The notes: generated by a model not told the origin, from the letters alone. A stretch of DNA of 64,000 bases from Vibrio cincinnatiensis DSM 19608 (GCF_900167345.1 NZ_FUXB01000008.1:120008-184007); one strand, 5' to 3'. Counted from the stretch's first letter, positions 36,601 through 46,641 are shown. Program-made: numbers and translations.

Positions 36601-37124
36601 GGGAATAGGTCGATAATCGAACCTCGACTCGCATATTCACCCGGCCCAAAAACTTGATCGACGTGTCGATAACCTGACTTTTCTAACTGGATACGTAAAT
36701 GGTCTAACGAGTAGTGATCGCCTTTTGTCACCATTAAGGTGTGCTGTAATAAAAAATCACGTGGACTTTGCCGTTGCAATAAGGTACTGACAGGCACCAC
36801 GGTGATCCCCCTTCCCTGTGAAGGTAACTGATACAGTCGAGCGATACGATCGGAAATAATTTCTTGATGCGGCGAAAAGTTGTCGTAAGGGAGCGTTTCC
36901 CAATCTGGAAACAGGGCGACAGGTACTTGGCTAAACTGTTCGATTTCTTGGACAAGTCTTAAAGCGGTTTGGGGATCGGGCACCGCAAGTAAGGTATGGC
37001 TTGTATGGCGATGCGCATATTCAGCAACGGTAAGCGCCAAACTGGCACCTTGTAGGTTACCTAGATATTTTTTGTCACCCGCGCCGCGAAGTACCGGGAG
37101 ATCAAGTAGAGTGTTTATCATCAT
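33663..37124 (-). CDS. mfd: Transcription-repair coupling factor Mfd
   Basis: This 1153-residue DNA translocase releases RNA polymerase stalled at DNA damage and recruits UvrA. It has an N-terminal UvrB-like region (FPDWETLPYD), a CarD-type RNA polymerase interaction domain around 480-560 (VHIDHGIGRYLGL), helicase motifs CGDVGFGKTEVAMR near 630, IVDEEHRFG, TLTATPIPRTLNMA and QLRGRVGRS, and a C-terminal UvrA-interaction domain. The length is normal for the family. It follows the PilZ-like gene by 15 bases and may be co-transcribed with it. Confidence 0.97.
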   Translation of the reverse strand: MMINTLLDLPVLRGAGDKKYLGNLQGASLALTVAEYAHRHTSHTLLAVPDPQTALRLVQEIEQFSQVPVALFPDWETLPYDNFSPHQEIISDRIARLYQLPSQGRGITVVPVSTLLQRQSPRDFLLQHTLMVTKGDHYSLDHLRIQLEKSGYRHVDQVFGPGEYASRGSIIDLFPMGSHDPYRIDFFDNEIDTIRTFDPENQRSIEEIQNIRLLPAHEFPTSEDAIEAFRSRWRQRFEARREPESIYMQVSKGTWPAGIEYWQPLFFEHTETLFDYLPENSQLITLGHLEASVDQFLTDVAYRYDQRNVDPLRPLLPPEELWLKKEALFAQLKRFSQLQLSIESIDEKAGRSNLHISPLPNLAVQHQHKEPLIALRQFSESFAGKIIFSVESEGRREALLELLQRIKLRPLPSPSFAQAWHSQEPFSLVQGFAEKGVIFDDQNVALICESDLLGARVVQRRNKDRKHVNIDAVIRNLAELKPGQPVVHIDHGIGRYLGLQTLEAGGIATEYVTLEYQNEAKLYVPVSSLNLISRYSGGAEESAPLHKLGGEAWVKARKKAAEKVRDVAAELLDVYAKRELKPGYQFHLDREQYATFKATFPFEETDDQNMAINAVLSDMCQPKAMDRLVCGDVGFGKTEVAMRAAFVCTDNSKQVAVLVPTTLLAQQHFENFRDRFANLPVRVEVLSRFKSAKEQKAIMQDVADGKVDIVVGTHKLLSSELKFADLGLLIVDEEHRFGVRQKEKVKAMRADVDILTLTATPIPRTLNMAMSGMRDLSIIATPPARRLAIKTFVRQSEQSVIRESVLREIMRGGQVYFLHNQVETIDKVAADLEKLIPEARITVAHGQMRERELERIMNDFYHQKYNVLVCTTIIETGIDVPTANTIIINRADSLGLAQLHQLRGRVGRSHHQAYAYLLTPHPKAMTKDAIKRLEAIASLEDLGAGFTLATHDLEIRGAGELLGDEQSGQIQSIGFTLYMEMLEQAVEALKSGKEPSLDELLREQTDVELRIPALLPDDYIPDINTRLSMYKQIASVLHQDELIELKVELIDRFGKLPDAALNLLTIADLKLTAATLKIRKIEAHDKGGYIEFYPNADINPMFLVKLLQAQPKIFAMDGPTKFKFTRTLVDRRERIQFIADMLNEFQQNLLPAA

Positions 37125-37139
37125 GAGTCGTGTGGTTCG

Positions 37140-37709
37140 TTATGATTGGTCTCGGTCTAAAGAGCGCTGGCGTAGCAGTTTCTGCTGGCGATAAAGGGCT
37201 GCTTTAATGAGTAAGTCTTGGTCATTATCACGCAATAGTGTGTATTTAACGGTGATGATGGCAGGGCTTTGTTCAGTGTCACAATCGATGACTTGGCCAT
37301 AGCAATATATTGCTGCGGCAGGGTGCTCTAGAAATAGCTTCAATCTTAGCTGGGTGCCTAACGCTAATTGGGTACAGGATCGGTAAGTCAATTGACTGGC
37401 ACCAAACGAGGTCGTGGATGTGCGCTGAGTGGGGTTATCTTGTTGAGAGAGCATAAAACTCAGGAGTAAATTCAACTTGCTATTCTGGGTTTCTAATAAT
37501 TGAATAACGTGTTTAAAATCGCTGTTTCTTAGCTCTAAGCGAGCCGCATCGTTGAGCTGATCTAGTTGACTAAATTCACTGGCGACCACGAAGGGGGCAG
37601 GAATTTCTGCTTCAAACTCCATTTGAGAAGGTAAAGTAAACTCAGAGGGTAGAGGCTCGACATTGATATTGAGTGCGTGGTGTACAGTAAAAAATTCTTG
37701 GTCAGTCAT
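37140..37709 (-). CDS. PilZ-domain-like protein
   Basis: This 189-residue cytoplasmic protein has its start at 37709 (MTDQEF), preceded by AAGGA at suitable spacing; an upstream in-frame ATG 45 bases earlier is less likely. The middle and C-terminal part (LGTQLRLKLFLEHPAAAIYCYGQVIDC) fits a PilZ-type beta barrel, but the usual RxxxR c-di-GMP motif is not obvious (YRSCTQ at best). It lies directly upstream of mfd and divergent from lolC. Whether it binds cyclic di-GMP is uncertain. Confidence 0.65.
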   Translation of the reverse strand: MTDQEFFTVHHALNINVEPLPSEFTLPSQMEFEAEIPAPFVVASEFSQLDQLNDAARLELRNSDFKHVIQLLETQNSKLNLLLSFMLSQQDNPTQRTSTTSFGASQLTYRSCTQLALGTQLRLKLFLEHPAAAIYCYGQVIDCDTEQSPAIITVKYTLLRDNDQDLLIKAALYRQQKLLRQRSLDRDQS

Positions 37710-37882
37710 AGTTGGTTCCTTCTCACCTGTGTTGATTATCGTCATTAATAGCAAGGAATCAAGCTATGTCCTTGTTATTGGTGTGAATCAAACGATGGCT
37801 AACAGAGATTTAGCAAAGAAAAACTACAACCTGAGCAGGAATATCGTTACAGTAACGACACTCTATTTATTTGGTTTTTATT

Positions 37883-39091
37883 ATGTTTCACCCAATTTCG
37901 ATATTTATCGGGTTACGTTATTTACGCGGCCGCTCTGGTGATAGGTTTAGCCGTTTCGTTTCCTATATGTCTACCGCAGGGATCACGATTGGTGTGATGG
38001 CGCTAGTGACGGTTCTTTCTGTAATGAATGGTTTTGAAGCACAATTAAAAACCCGCGTGTTAGGGGTTTTGCCTCAAGCGGTGATCGGCCAAGCCCAAGA
38101 GAGAACGCCTTGGCAGCCGCAAGCGCCTGAGTTTGTACGCCAGTTATCCCCGCAAAAAGCCCCAGAGCCCATTGTGCGTAGTGAGACGGTGATTCAAAGC
38201 GCTTCACAGCTTTCTGCTGGGTTAATGGTAGGTATTGAGCCCAGCGCTGATGATCCGATTAACCATTACCTCATTGCAGGCCGAGTGGCCGATTTACAGC
38301 AAGGGTCGTATCAAGTTTTTTTAGGCCATACACTCGCACGTAATTTAAATGTGTCGTTGGGGGATACGGTTCGATTGATGGTCACTCAAGCAAGTCAATT
38401 TACACCCTTAGGGCGAATACCGAGCCAACGTAATTTTACCGTTGCTGGGATGTTTAATACCGGTTCGGATGTGGATGGACAACTGATGATCACCCACCTT
38501 CGGGATGCGGGACGATTACTGCGTTTTGATGATTCGACCATCTCCGGTTGGCGGGTTTTTTTGCATGATCCTTTTGATGTAGCTGAATTCTCTCAGATGC
38601 CATTGCCTACAGGATGGCAGTGGCGTGATTGGCGTGAGCAGCGAGGCGAATTATTTCAAGCGGTCAGAATGGAAAAAAACATCATGGGGTTAATGCTTGG
38701 GTTGATTGTCGGTGTGGCCGCATTCAATATTATCTCAGCTCTGATAATGGTGGTGATGGAGAAACAAGCGGAAGTGGCGATTTTAAAAACGCAAGGCATG
38801 AGTGATCGACAAGTACTGATGATTTTTATGGTGCAAGGCGCCAGTAGCGGTGTTATTGGCGCGATTGTCGGTGGTGCGCTGGGCATACTCTTGGCGATCA
38901 ATCTGAATACTCTGCTCGATTTCGCCGAAGTGGCTCTTTTTTCTTTGGGGGGATCGCTTCCTGTGGTGATTAATCCTTTGCAAATTCTCATTGTGGTGTT
39001 GCTAGCTATCTTATTGAGTTTTATGGCTACCTTATATCCTTCTTACCGCGCATCTGCGGTTAAACCCGCTGAGGCTTTACGTTATGAATAA
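37883..39091 (+). CDS. lolC: Lipoprotein-releasing ABC transporter permease LolC
   Basis: This 402-residue inner-membrane protein has four membrane spans and a large periplasmic domain. The start at 37883 ([17 protein letters not shown]) matches the E. coli LolC start, and the ATG four codons upstream is not used. Signature regions are the N-terminal [26 protein letters not shown] and the C-terminal [18 protein letters not shown]. Together with LolE and LolD it releases outer-membrane lipoproteins to LolA. It overlaps lolD by 8 bases. Confidence 0.95.
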   Translation: MFHPISIFIGLRYLRGRSGDRFSRFVSYMSTAGITIGVMALVTVLSVMNGFEAQLKTRVLGVLPQAVIGQAQERTPWQPQAPEFVRQLSPQKAPEPIVRSETVIQSASQLSAGLMVGIEPSADDPINHYLIAGRVADLQQGSYQVFLGHTLARNLNVSLGDTVRLMVTQASQFTPLGRIPSQRNFTVAGMFNTGSDVDGQLMITHLRDAGRLLRFDDSTISGWRVFLHDPFDVAEFSQMPLPTGWQWRDWREQRGELFQAVRMEKNIMGLMLGLIVGVAAFNIISALIMVVMEKQAEVAILKTQGMSDRQVLMIFMVQGASSGVIGAIVGGALGILLAINLNTLLDFAEVALFSLGGSLPVVINPLQILIVVLLAILLSFMATLYPSYRASAVKPAEALRYE

Positions 39092-39770
39092 CCTTTTACG
39101 CTGTCACCAAATTTGTAAAACTTACCAAGAAGGGGAGTTAGCAACGCAAGTTCTCAACGGGGTTAGTTTTGACATGCAACGTGGTGAGTTGGTGTCGATC
39201 ATTGGTTCCTCTGGATCGGGGAAAAGTACTTTGCTGCATATTTTAGGGGCTCTCGATGAGGCGAGCAGTGGCAAGATAGAATTCCTCGGTCATGACCTCA
39301 ATGCCTTGAGTTCGAATCGACAAGCAAAAATACGTAACCAACATTTGGGATTTGTGTATCAATTCCACCACTTATTAGCCGATTTCACCGCACTAGAAAA
39401 TGTGGCTATGCCTTTATTGATTGGTGGGCAGCCTGTTTCACAAGCCAAGCAGGCGGCTCAGCAGCTATTGGCTCGTGTTGGGTTGGCGCATCGGTTACAA
39501 CATCGCCCATCCGAGTTGTCAGGGGGGGAGCGCCAACGAGTGGCGATTGCTCGAGCGCTGGTCAATCAACCGGATTTGGTGTTGGCCGATGAACCCACGG
39601 GAAACTTAGACAATAAAACTGCATTGTCCATCTATGATTTGATGCGTGAACTCAACCGTGAGTTTGCTACCGCTTTTCTCGTGGTGACTCATGATGGACA
39701 GTTAGCGGCCAAAATGGATCGCCAGTTACATATGCAAGATGGTCTATTGCTGACGGTTTCGGAGGCATAA
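39084..39770 (+). CDS. lolD: Lipoprotein-releasing ABC transporter ATPase LolD
   Basis: This 228-residue ATPase has Walker [10 protein letters not shown] near residue 42, the LolD-typical [18 protein letters not shown] region, signature [15 protein letters not shown] and Walker [13 protein letters not shown]. It powers LolC/LolE. It overlaps lolC by 8 bases and shares one base with lolE, so the three are one translationally coupled operon. Confidence 0.97.
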   Translation: MNNLLRCHQICKTYQEGELATQVLNGVSFDMQRGELVSIIGSSGSGKSTLLHILGALDEASSGKIEFLGHDLNALSSNRQAKIRNQHLGFVYQFHHLLADFTALENVAMPLLIGGQPVSQAKQAAQQLLARVGLAHRLQHRPSELSGGERQRVAIARALVNQPDLVLADEPTGNLDNKTALSIYDLMRELNREFATAFLVVTHDGQLAAKMDRQLHMQDGLLLTVSEA

Positions 39771-41008
39771 TGTTTTTGTCTTTATTGATTGGCGCTCGCT
39801 TTAGCCGTGCCAAGCAACGTAATAAATTAGTCTCTTTCATCTCTTTATCTTCAACCATCGGGATTGCGGTAGGAGTGGCGGTGATTATTATTGGCTTATC
39901 GGCGATGAATGGGTTTGAGAGAGAGCTGCAACAACGGGTGCTGTCTGTCATTCCTCATGGTGAGTTTGAAGGGGTTCGAGGCCCGATTAACGATTGGCCG
40001 GATATGGTGCTGCAAGCGACTCGTCATCCGCGTGTGCAAGCTGCCGCGCCGTACGTGAAGTTTACCGCTTTAGCTGAAAAAGGAACGCAACTAAAAGCGA
40101 TAGAGGTTCGAGGAATTGAGCCAGAGAGAGAACGGGCCATTTCTCGTTTAGACCAATTTGTTACCGCTGATGTATGGGAACACTTTATTCCTGGTGAGCA
40201 GCAGGTCATTTTAGGGCAAGGCGTTGCTCAACAGTTACAGGCAAACATGGGGGATTGGATTACGTTAATGATTCCAACGCAACACAATAGCCAACGGGTA
40301 CAAGCGCCAAAAAGAGTGCGGGTAAAAATTGCAGGCTTGCTGAGCTTGAATGGGCAAATTGACCATAACCTCGCACTTTTGCCTTTACAAGATGCTCAGT
40401 CGTACCATCAGCTTGGTAATAAAGTCACCGGGGTTGCGCTTAAAGTTTCGGATGTTTTAAATGCCAATCACATTGTCCGCGAAGTTGGGAATACGTTACA
40501 TGAATATGTTTATATTCATAGTTGGCAGCAAAAATATGGCTTTTTGTATCGGGATATTCAGTTGGTTCGGACTATCATGTATTTAGTGATGGTGCTGGTT
40601 ATTGGGGTAGCGAGTTTTAATATTGTGTCCACACTCATGATGGCAGTGAAAGATCGAGCGGCTGACATTGCTATTTTGCGAACGATGGGTGCCAGTGATG
40701 GCCTCATTAAGCGGATTTTTGTGTGGCAAGGTGTTTTTTCCGGTGTACTAGGTAGCCTAGCGGGGAGTTTCGCAGGGGTGGTGATTGCGCTTAATCTCCC
40801 CCGTTTGATTAAGGGGCTTGAAGCCCTTATTGGCCATTCCTTCCTTTCAGGAGACATCTATTTTGTGGACTTTCTTCCCTCACAACTGTTGATCAGTGAT
40901 GTCTTCTTGGTCTCTGGAACGGCCATCGTTCTGAGCTTATTAGCCACGTGGTATCCCGCCTCTCGTGCTAGCCGTTTGCACCCTGCATCGGTGCTGAGCA
41001 GTAAATAG
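39770..41008 (+). CDS. lolE: Lipoprotein-releasing ABC transporter permease LolE
   Basis: This 412-residue MacB/FtsX-type membrane protein is paralogous to LolC: SFISLSSTIGIAVGVAVIIIGLSAMNGFERELQQRVL at the N-terminus and LATWYPASRASRLHPASVLSSK at the C-terminus, with a large periplasmic domain between. It partners LolC and LolD. It begins one base into the lolD stop codon. A three-copy repeat with a strong hairpin follows. Confidence 0.95.
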   Translation: MFLSLLIGARFSRAKQRNKLVSFISLSSTIGIAVGVAVIIIGLSAMNGFERELQQRVLSVIPHGEFEGVRGPINDWPDMVLQATRHPRVQAAAPYVKFTALAEKGTQLKAIEVRGIEPERERAISRLDQFVTADVWEHFIPGEQQVILGQGVAQQLQANMGDWITLMIPTQHNSQRVQAPKRVRVKIAGLLSLNGQIDHNLALLPLQDAQSYHQLGNKVTGVALKVSDVLNANHIVREVGNTLHEYVYIHSWQQKYGFLYRDIQLVRTIMYLVMVLVIGVASFNIVSTLMMAVKDRAADIAILRTMGASDGLIKRIFVWQGVFSGVLGSLAGSFAGVVIALNLPRLIKGLEALIGHSFLSGDIYFVDFLPSQLLISDVFLVSGTAIVLSLLATWYPASRASRLHPASVLSSK

Positions 41009-41019
41009 GCTTTGTGAAT

Positions 41020-41073
41020 GGTTACACGGTGTGAAAGGTTACACGGTCTTGGATTCCTTCGACCGTGTAACCT
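41020..41073. repeat. Triple repeat with 13-bp inverted repeat between lolE and kefB
   Basis: GGTTACACGGT occurs twice in direct orientation (41020-41030 and 41037-41047) and once inverted (ACCGTGTAACC at 41062-41072). The second and third copies form a perfect 13-bp stem (41036-41048 with 41061-41073) and a 12-base loop. It sits between convergent genes, so it may act as a terminator in both directions, although no T-run follows. Confidence 0.8.
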
Positions 41074-41084
41074 AAGGTATGGGG

Positions 41085-43007
41085 TTACTTGGAGTCAAGG
41101 GGGGTGGTGGGCTCACTAAATGGCGGTACCCATGAATGTTCAGCATCAAAACGTCGATCCGTTCTATCAAAAGCCATTTCTTGCTTAAGCCTTTCTTCCA
41201 GTTCGATAAACAGTTTTATGTAGTTATTATCTACCCGTTCTTTACCTTGTGCTTCCGCATTCCATGCGGTGTACATGCTGTCTGAGTGAGTACTTTCCAC
41301 CTTTTTATAGGTGTTTTTTTGGTGTTCTACAAAGAAAGGATGAAAACCTAAACTTATCATTGCTTGGGCTCCAATTTCTAATGCTGAGTGATAGGTTTCG
41401 GATACGGCAATATCAACTCCGGCTTGTCGCAAACGATAGCCATGTCCTCGGTCGAAAGCTCGGGCCAAGACTTTGACATGGGGGTAAGTGTCTTTAACGT
41501 ATTTGACCAGTTCCACGCTGCTTTCTTGGTTATCTATAGCCACCACGAGTAGTGAGGCTTCTTCAATACCTGCGGTATGCAGTAGATCAGGACGAGTCGC
41601 ATCGCCAAAATAGGCTTTGGTTTTGATTTTTCGTAAGTTTTCGACTTGAACTGCCTGATGATCAAGAACGACCGCTTTGATGCCATTCGCCACAAGGAGG
41701 CGGTTAACGATTTGTCCGAAACGACCGATGCCGGCGATAATGACCGTTCCCTGTTCATCGATGCTATCGCTCGCCTGATCATTCGTTTTTTGTTCAAAGC
41801 GGGGCAAGATGATCTTGTCGAACAGAATAAACAACCCCGGAGTGAGAAACATTGAGAGCGTGACGACTAAAGAGAGAATCTGCACGAGATCGGAAGCGAG
41901 AACATGTCGCTGTTCGGTAAAGCTGAGCAAGACAAACCCAAATTCCCCCGCTTGCGCTAAGCTGAGTGTAAATAGCCAACGGTTGCTACCTTTAATACGA
42001 AAAATAAAGGTGAGGAGATATAAAATCATCGCCTTAAGCAGCATCACGCCTAAAGTGGCTCCCACAATTAAGAAAAAATGGTTCAGCAGGACATCAAATT
42101 TAATTCCAGCTCCGACCGTGATGAAAAATAGCCCCAGTAGTAAGCCTTTAAGCGGTTCGATATTTGCCTCTAACTCATGACGAAATTCACTATTTGCCAG
42201 GACAACTCCCGCCAGAAAGGTGCCCAATGCAGGTGAGAGCCCAACAATATTCATGAGAGTTGCAATTCCCACCACTAACATCAGCGCCGTGGCTGTAAAT
42301 ATTTCACGTACTCCAGCACTGGCAACAAAGCGAAAGAGTGGGCGGCTTAGATAATGTCCACCGACCACAACGATGGCGATGGCCGCCGTAATGATGACGC
42401 CATATACCCAACCGGGTAAGCCTGTCATAAGTGAGAGATCTTCATGATGTTGTGCGGCGATGCTGGCGGCATTTTGTGCTTGCTCAATCAGTTCAGGTAA
42501 GGCGAGCAGAGGAATGAATGCCAGCATGGGAATGACGGCAATGTCCTGAAATAACAAAACGGAAAAAGCATTTTTCCCCCCTTCCGTACGATTGAGATGC
42601 TTTTCATTGAATGTCTGTAACACAATGGCGGTGGAAGAGAGAGAAAAAATCAAACCAATGGTGAGTGCAATCGACCATGGAACCTCAAAGACTAAGCACG
42701 CAGCCATGGTACCTAATGTCGTGATGCTGACTTGTAGCCCGCCTAATCCGAGTAAGCGGTGGCGCATTGACCACAGCATTTTGGGTTCGAGCTCTAGCCC
42801 AACGAGAAACAGCATCATCACCACACCAAATTCAGCAAAATGTTGAATGGTTGAGGTCTCTTCTCCCACTAAACCCACAATGGGCCCAATCACAACCCCT
42901 GCTATCAAGTAGCCGAGAACAGAGCCTAGCCCGAAGCGTTTGGCAAGGGGGACTGCGATAACGGCGGCAACTAAGTAAATAAAGGCCTGAATAAAATAAT
43001 TGGTCAT
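41085..43007 (-). CDS. kefB: Glutathione-regulated-type potassium/proton antiporter (CPA2, KefB/KefC family)
   Basis: This is a 640-residue protein. About 12 membrane spans occupy residues 1-385, including the conserved LGYLIAGVVIGP, LFLVGLELEP, and FLAGVVLANSEFRHELE. A cytoplasmic RCK/TrkA-N domain follows, with nucleotide-binding GIGRFGQIVNRLL near 410 and YFGDATRPDLL. Such antiporters protect against electrophiles by potassium efflux and cytoplasm acidification, gated by glutathione. It overlaps the upstream kefG-like gene by 4 bases. KefB versus KefC cannot be decided with certainty. Confidence 0.85.
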   Translation of the reverse strand: MTNYFIQAFIYLVAAVIAVPLAKRFGLGSVLGYLIAGVVIGPIVGLVGEETSTIQHFAEFGVVMMLFLVGLELEPKMLWSMRHRLLGLGGLQVSITTLGTMAACLVFEVPWSIALTIGLIFSLSSTAIVLQTFNEKHLNRTEGGKNAFSVLLFQDIAVIPMLAFIPLLALPELIEQAQNAASIAAQHHEDLSLMTGLPGWVYGVIITAAIAIVVVGGHYLSRPLFRFVASAGVREIFTATALMLVVGIATLMNIVGLSPALGTFLAGVVLANSEFRHELEANIEPLKGLLLGLFFITVGAGIKFDVLLNHFFLIVGATLGVMLLKAMILYLLTFIFRIKGSNRWLFTLSLAQAGEFGFVLLSFTEQRHVLASDLVQILSLVVTLSMFLTPGLFILFDKIILPRFEQKTNDQASDSIDEQGTVIIAGIGRFGQIVNRLLVANGIKAVVLDHQAVQVENLRKIKTKAYFGDATRPDLLHTAGIEEASLLVVAIDNQESSVELVKYVKDTYPHVKVLARAFDRGHGYRLRQAGVDIAVSETYHSALEIGAQAMISLGFHPFFVEHQKNTYKKVESTHSDSMYTAWNAEAQGKERVDNNYIKLFIELEERLKQEMAFDRTDRRFDAEHSWVPPFSEPTTPLDSK

Positions 43008-43624
43008 GCTGAGTGTCTTCGTTCCTGAGAAAGAAAATAGTGGTTTAGATCCGGTAATGTATGTGCCTTTTTAACGTCAATTTGGTTTTTTCTTAGTGCT
43101 TGTAACAGATTTAAGTAGCGCTTGAGATGCTCATCGAGCCGTTCATCCTCACTGACGTTTTGAGCATCGAAGAGGACAAATGGGGGGAGGTAGCACATCC
43201 CCGTCATCCCAGCCATTTGTTCAATGGGACGAAGTAACTCTCGAATGGTGTAATGATTGGCTTTGCCATGCTGATAGTTCTCGGCCTTTCCTCCAGCAGA
43301 AGTCATACATAACAATATTTTCCCATGCAGTGCTTGTCCGTTCTCGCCATAGGCAAAGCCATACTCTAAAACGCTATCTTGCCATTCTTTCAGTATGGAT
43401 GGGGTGGAGTACCAATACATCGGAAATTGAAAAATAATAACGTCATGATCAAGTAGGCGCTGCTGTTCTTTCTCTGCATCGATATGAAAGGTTGGGTATT
43501 CCGCATAAAGATCGATCAAAGTAATGTTATCAAGGTATCGGGCGGCTTTAAACAACCGGTGATTGGCTTTGCTTTTATGCGGACAAGGGTGTGCGTAAAG
43601 CAGTAGGATTTTTTGGCTGAGCAT
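43004..43624 (-). CDS. kefG: KefG/KefF-type NAD(P)H oxidoreductase, ancillary to the antiporter
   Basis: This is a 206-residue flavodoxin-fold protein of the NQO/KefG family: ILLLYAHPCPHKSKANH at the N-terminus, VIIFQFPMYWYSTPSILKEWQD and ENYQHGKANHYTIRELLRPIEQMAGM. The ATG at 43624 is preferred over a TTG 42 bases upstream because it aligns with E. coli KefG; neither has a clear ribosome site. It overlaps the antiporter gene by ATGA, as kefG-kefB and kefF-kefC do in E. coli. It would be needed for full activity of the antiporter. Confidence 0.85.
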   Translation of the reverse strand: MLSQKILLLYAHPCPHKSKANHRLFKAARYLDNITLIDLYAEYPTFHIDAEKEQQRLLDHDVIIFQFPMYWYSTPSILKEWQDSVLEYGFAYGENGQALHGKILLCMTSAGGKAENYQHGKANHYTIRELLRPIEQMAGMTGMCYLPPFVLFDAQNVSEDERLDEHLKRYLNLLQALRKNQIDVKKAHTLPDLNHYFLSQERRHSA

Positions 43625-43873
43625 AATTTTTTGAAGGTTGTTCTGCTTGCTGGAATAGTTATCCAAAATGAACGGCCATTCAAATAATTATTGGAGTAAA
43701 AACTCGATTTGACACCATTTTTACAACCGTTCGGTAAGTACACCGTGAGCGGTGAGGTTTTTTCACCTTTTTTGCGTACAACATTTTACAAGCGAAAGCG
43801 TTGTTCACTCGCAAATCGGTTGATATGCCTGCATCAAGGTGATTTTAGCTCTATTGAGATGTCATTCTATTGA

Positions 43874-44389
43874 TTACAGTTTTCTGGTTCGGCGTTTTTG
43901 CCAGCTTCGGACCACTGAATAACGCCATAACCAGCGAATGCCAAAATATCCCCAAAGAGCGGCAATGGTGCCACAAATCATACTGCCTAATAAGAAGGGC
44001 GGCCCAATGGTATGCATTTGATGGTAAAGAAATTCCCAACTGAGTTCGAAATGAAAATCCTGCGGAGGGACTTTCATGGCCCAAGCTCCAACTTTATAAG
44101 AGAAATAGAAAATAAAAGGCATAGTAATAGGGTTGGTAATCCACACTAAAGCCACCGACAGTGGTAGGTTGACTCCACACAAGATGGCAATTCCAGCAGA
44201 CATAATCATTTGGCTGGGAAGCGGGACGAACGCCATAAATAACCCAACAGCAAAAGCCCCTGCTGCTGAGCGGCGGTTTAGACACCATAAATTCGGGTTA
44301 TACAGGACCGTGCCAAAAACTTTCAATGCCTTTTGACGTTTAATTACCGAATGATCAGGCATAAAACGCTTAATAAATTTTCTTGGCAT
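43874..44389 (-). CDS. DUF2062 membrane protein
   Basis: This is a 171-residue protein with about three hydrophobic segments: AAGAFAVGLFMAFVPLPSQM, LPLSVALVWITNPITMPFIFYFSYKVG and PFLLGSMICGTIAALWGYFGIRW. These are typical of the DUF2062 family. Its start codon lies only 8 bases from that of the divergent comEC, so each start region overlaps the other gene's promoter. In Vibrio and related bacteria a DUF2062 gene next to comEC is common. The function is unknown. Confidence 0.85.
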   Translation of the reverse strand: MPRKFIKRFMPDHSVIKRQKALKVFGTVLYNPNLWCLNRRSAAGAFAVGLFMAFVPLPSQMIMSAGIAILCGVNLPLSVALVWITNPITMPFIFYFSYKVGAWAMKVPPQDFHFELSWEFLYHQMHTIGPPFLLGSMICGTIAALWGYFGIRWLWRYSVVRSWQKRRTRKL

Positions 44390-44397
44390 AGGGAACT

Positions 44398-46641
44398 ATG
44401 ACTCTCTTATCGAATTACTGGACACTGGCTTCGTTCTCATTAACAGCGCTCTCTTCCCCATATTGGCCTTGGATGCCTCATTGGTTTGTGGCATTCACCA
44501 TACTGGTTGCTATGAGTATGATGTTATTCATGAACCGTTGCAGGGGATGCATCGGGGTCGCTCTGGCTTTGGTGGTAATAATAACACAAGGAAACTTGGT
44601 GAGAGCACAGTCCAATATAATCTTACAATTTGAGGGCGATATTACCATAAAAGGAGAGGTTAACAGCTTTTTTAACGCAACTTCACACGGTTTTGTTGGT
44701 TCGGCGGTTATTCGTTCAATTAATCATCAGCCTTTACCCTTTTTTCTAACACCTAAGATACATTTAACGACGCCTATCGCATTACAGCTGGGGGATCAAT
44801 TTGAGTTTATTGCGCAAGTGAAACCCATTTATGGACGGTTAAATGAAGTTGGGTTTGATCAGGAGTCTTTTTACTTTAGCCAGCGTTGGGTTGCCCGTGC
44901 GAATGTTAAAAAAAATTCAACCTATCAAATTATTCCCAATAGCCATTTACGTTCGAAGCTCTATTCCCATATTAAACAGCTCACAGAGTTGAGCCCAGTA
45001 CAAGGTATGATACTTGCCCTGACTTTTGGTGAGCGCAGTTTGATTACCGCTGAGCAGTGGTTAGGGCTGCGTAATAGCGGCCTGATTCATTTAACGGCAA
45101 TCTCGGGGTTACATATTGGGATGGCGTTTGGGGTGGGGTATGTGTTTGGGTTGTTATTAATTCGAATACTTACGGGGCGGCTGTGGCTGCCTTTTGTACT
45201 CGGAGGGGGGCTGGCATTGGCTTATGCTTGGCTTGCTGGGTTTACGTTGCCCACTCAACGTGCATTAATTATGTGTTGGTTAAACATAGTGCTGCTATTA
45301 CTCAATGTTCGAGTCACCGCAATACAGCGAATATTACTGACCTTGTCTGCCGTGGCACTGTGGGATCCATTTACGGCTCTTTCGGCGAGTTTTTGGTTAT
45401 CTTTTCTCGCAGTGGGTTTGGTGATTTATCAAATATCGACCATCAACCCACAATTCGTTTGGTGGAAAAAACTCCTTTTGGGGCAGTTTCGTTTGTCAAT
45501 ATTAATGGTTCCAATGAGCGCTTATTTCTTTGCTGGCGTTAGCTTATCTTCGGTTCTCTATAACATATTATTCATTCCGTGGTTCAGTTTTGTGGTGATT
45601 CCACTGCTATTTATGGCCTTAATTTGCTACCTATTATTTCAGTATGAATCCTCTTGGTGGTGGGAATGGCTAGAGAGCGCTTTATGGCCGTTCAATGTGT
45701 CATTGGGTTTATCGTCGCCGAGTTGGATTGATGCTAGCTTATCCTCTCAATATTTTTTGCTGATGATACTGACGCTATGGTTTCTTAGGCCAATGTTATC
45801 GAAGAGCGCTGGGATTGCGATAACGATGATTGTGGCAATGGGATGGGTCAGCTTTCCTGATAAACAAGGCTGGCGAGTAGATGTGTTGGATGTTGGACAT
45901 GGTTTGGCTGTACTCATTGAACGAAACGGTGCTTTTGTTTTGTATGACACAGGCAGTGGCTGGGAAGGTGGTAGCTATGCTCAATCATTGATAGCCCCTC
46001 TGCTTATTCATCGAGGATATAGCCATCTTGATGGTGTGATCATTAGCCACTTTGATAATGATCATTCAGGGGGCTTGTATGACATTCAGCGGTTACTTTC
46101 TCCGACTTGGATTCGCGCTAGTCAGCATAAGCCTAGTATTCAACCTTGCAAACAAGGTGAGCAGTGGCAGTGGCAAGGGTTAACTTTTACTGCGCTCTGG
46201 CCTCCGCAGCTCGTTTCTCGGGCAGAAAATCCGCATTCTTGTGTGGTACGTATTGAAGACCCTGAATACGGCCATTCTTTATTGTTGACTGGCGATGTAA
46301 CCGCGGTGGGCGAGTGGTTATTGAGTCGAGAGGCTGAGATATTAGAAAGTGATGTTCTGCTCGTGCCACATCATGGTAGTCAAACCTCATCAACCCTTGC
46401 TTTCATCAAGACAGTGAATCCACAGATTGCATTAGCTTCTTTAGCAAAGGGGCATCGCTGGCGTTTACCTCATCCGGATGTGTTGTCTCGTTATCAAGAT
46501 TTAGGGATCAACTGGTTAGATACTGGGGATATGGGGCAAATTTCTTTACTCTATCGAAAAGAAGATCGCCAGTTACAGACGCTTCGTCAGAGAGGAATTC
46601 GGCCGTGGTATAGGCAGATGCTACGTAACGAGGTAGAATAA
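44398..46641 (+). CDS. comEC: DNA internalisation-related competence protein ComEC/Rec2
   Basis: This 747-residue inner-membrane protein carries transforming single-stranded DNA into the cytoplasm. An N-terminal soluble DUF4131-like region follows two or three spans. The competence domain is seen as [23 protein letters not shown], and a C-terminal metallo-beta-lactamase-like domain follows: [56 protein letters not shown] precedes the ATG. It heads a comEC-msbA-lpxK-ycaR-kdsB series on one strand. The domain set is complete, so it appears functional. Confidence 0.93.
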   Translation: MTLLSNYWTLASFSLTALSSPYWPWMPHWFVAFTILVAMSMMLFMNRCRGCIGVALALVVIITQGNLVRAQSNIILQFEGDITIKGEVNSFFNATSHGFVGSAVIRSINHQPLPFFLTPKIHLTTPIALQLGDQFEFIAQVKPIYGRLNEVGFDQESFYFSQRWVARANVKKNSTYQIIPNSHLRSKLYSHIKQLTELSPVQGMILALTFGERSLITAEQWLGLRNSGLIHLTAISGLHIGMAFGVGYVFGLLLIRILTGRLWLPFVLGGGLALAYAWLAGFTLPTQRALIMCWLNIVLLLLNVRVTAIQRILLTLSAVALWDPFTALSASFWLSFLAVGLVIYQISTINPQFVWWKKLLLGQFRLSILMVPMSAYFFAGVSLSSVLYNILFIPWFSFVVIPLLFMALICYLLFQYESSWWWEWLESALWPFNVSLGLSSPSWIDASLSSQYFLLMILTLWFLRPMLSKSAGIAITMIVAMGWVSFPDKQGWRVDVLDVGHGLAVLIERNGAFVLYDTGSGWEGGSYAQSLIAPLLIHRGYSHLDGVIISHFDNDHSGGLYDIQRLLSPTWIRASQHKPSIQPCKQGEQWQWQGLTFTALWPPQLVSRAENPHSCVVRIEDPEYGHSLLLTGDVTAVGEWLLSREAEILESDVLLVPHHGSQTSSTLAFIKTVNPQIALASLAKGHRWRLPHPDVLSRYQDLGINWLDTGDMGQISLLYRKEDRQLQTLRQRGIRPWYRQMLRNEVE

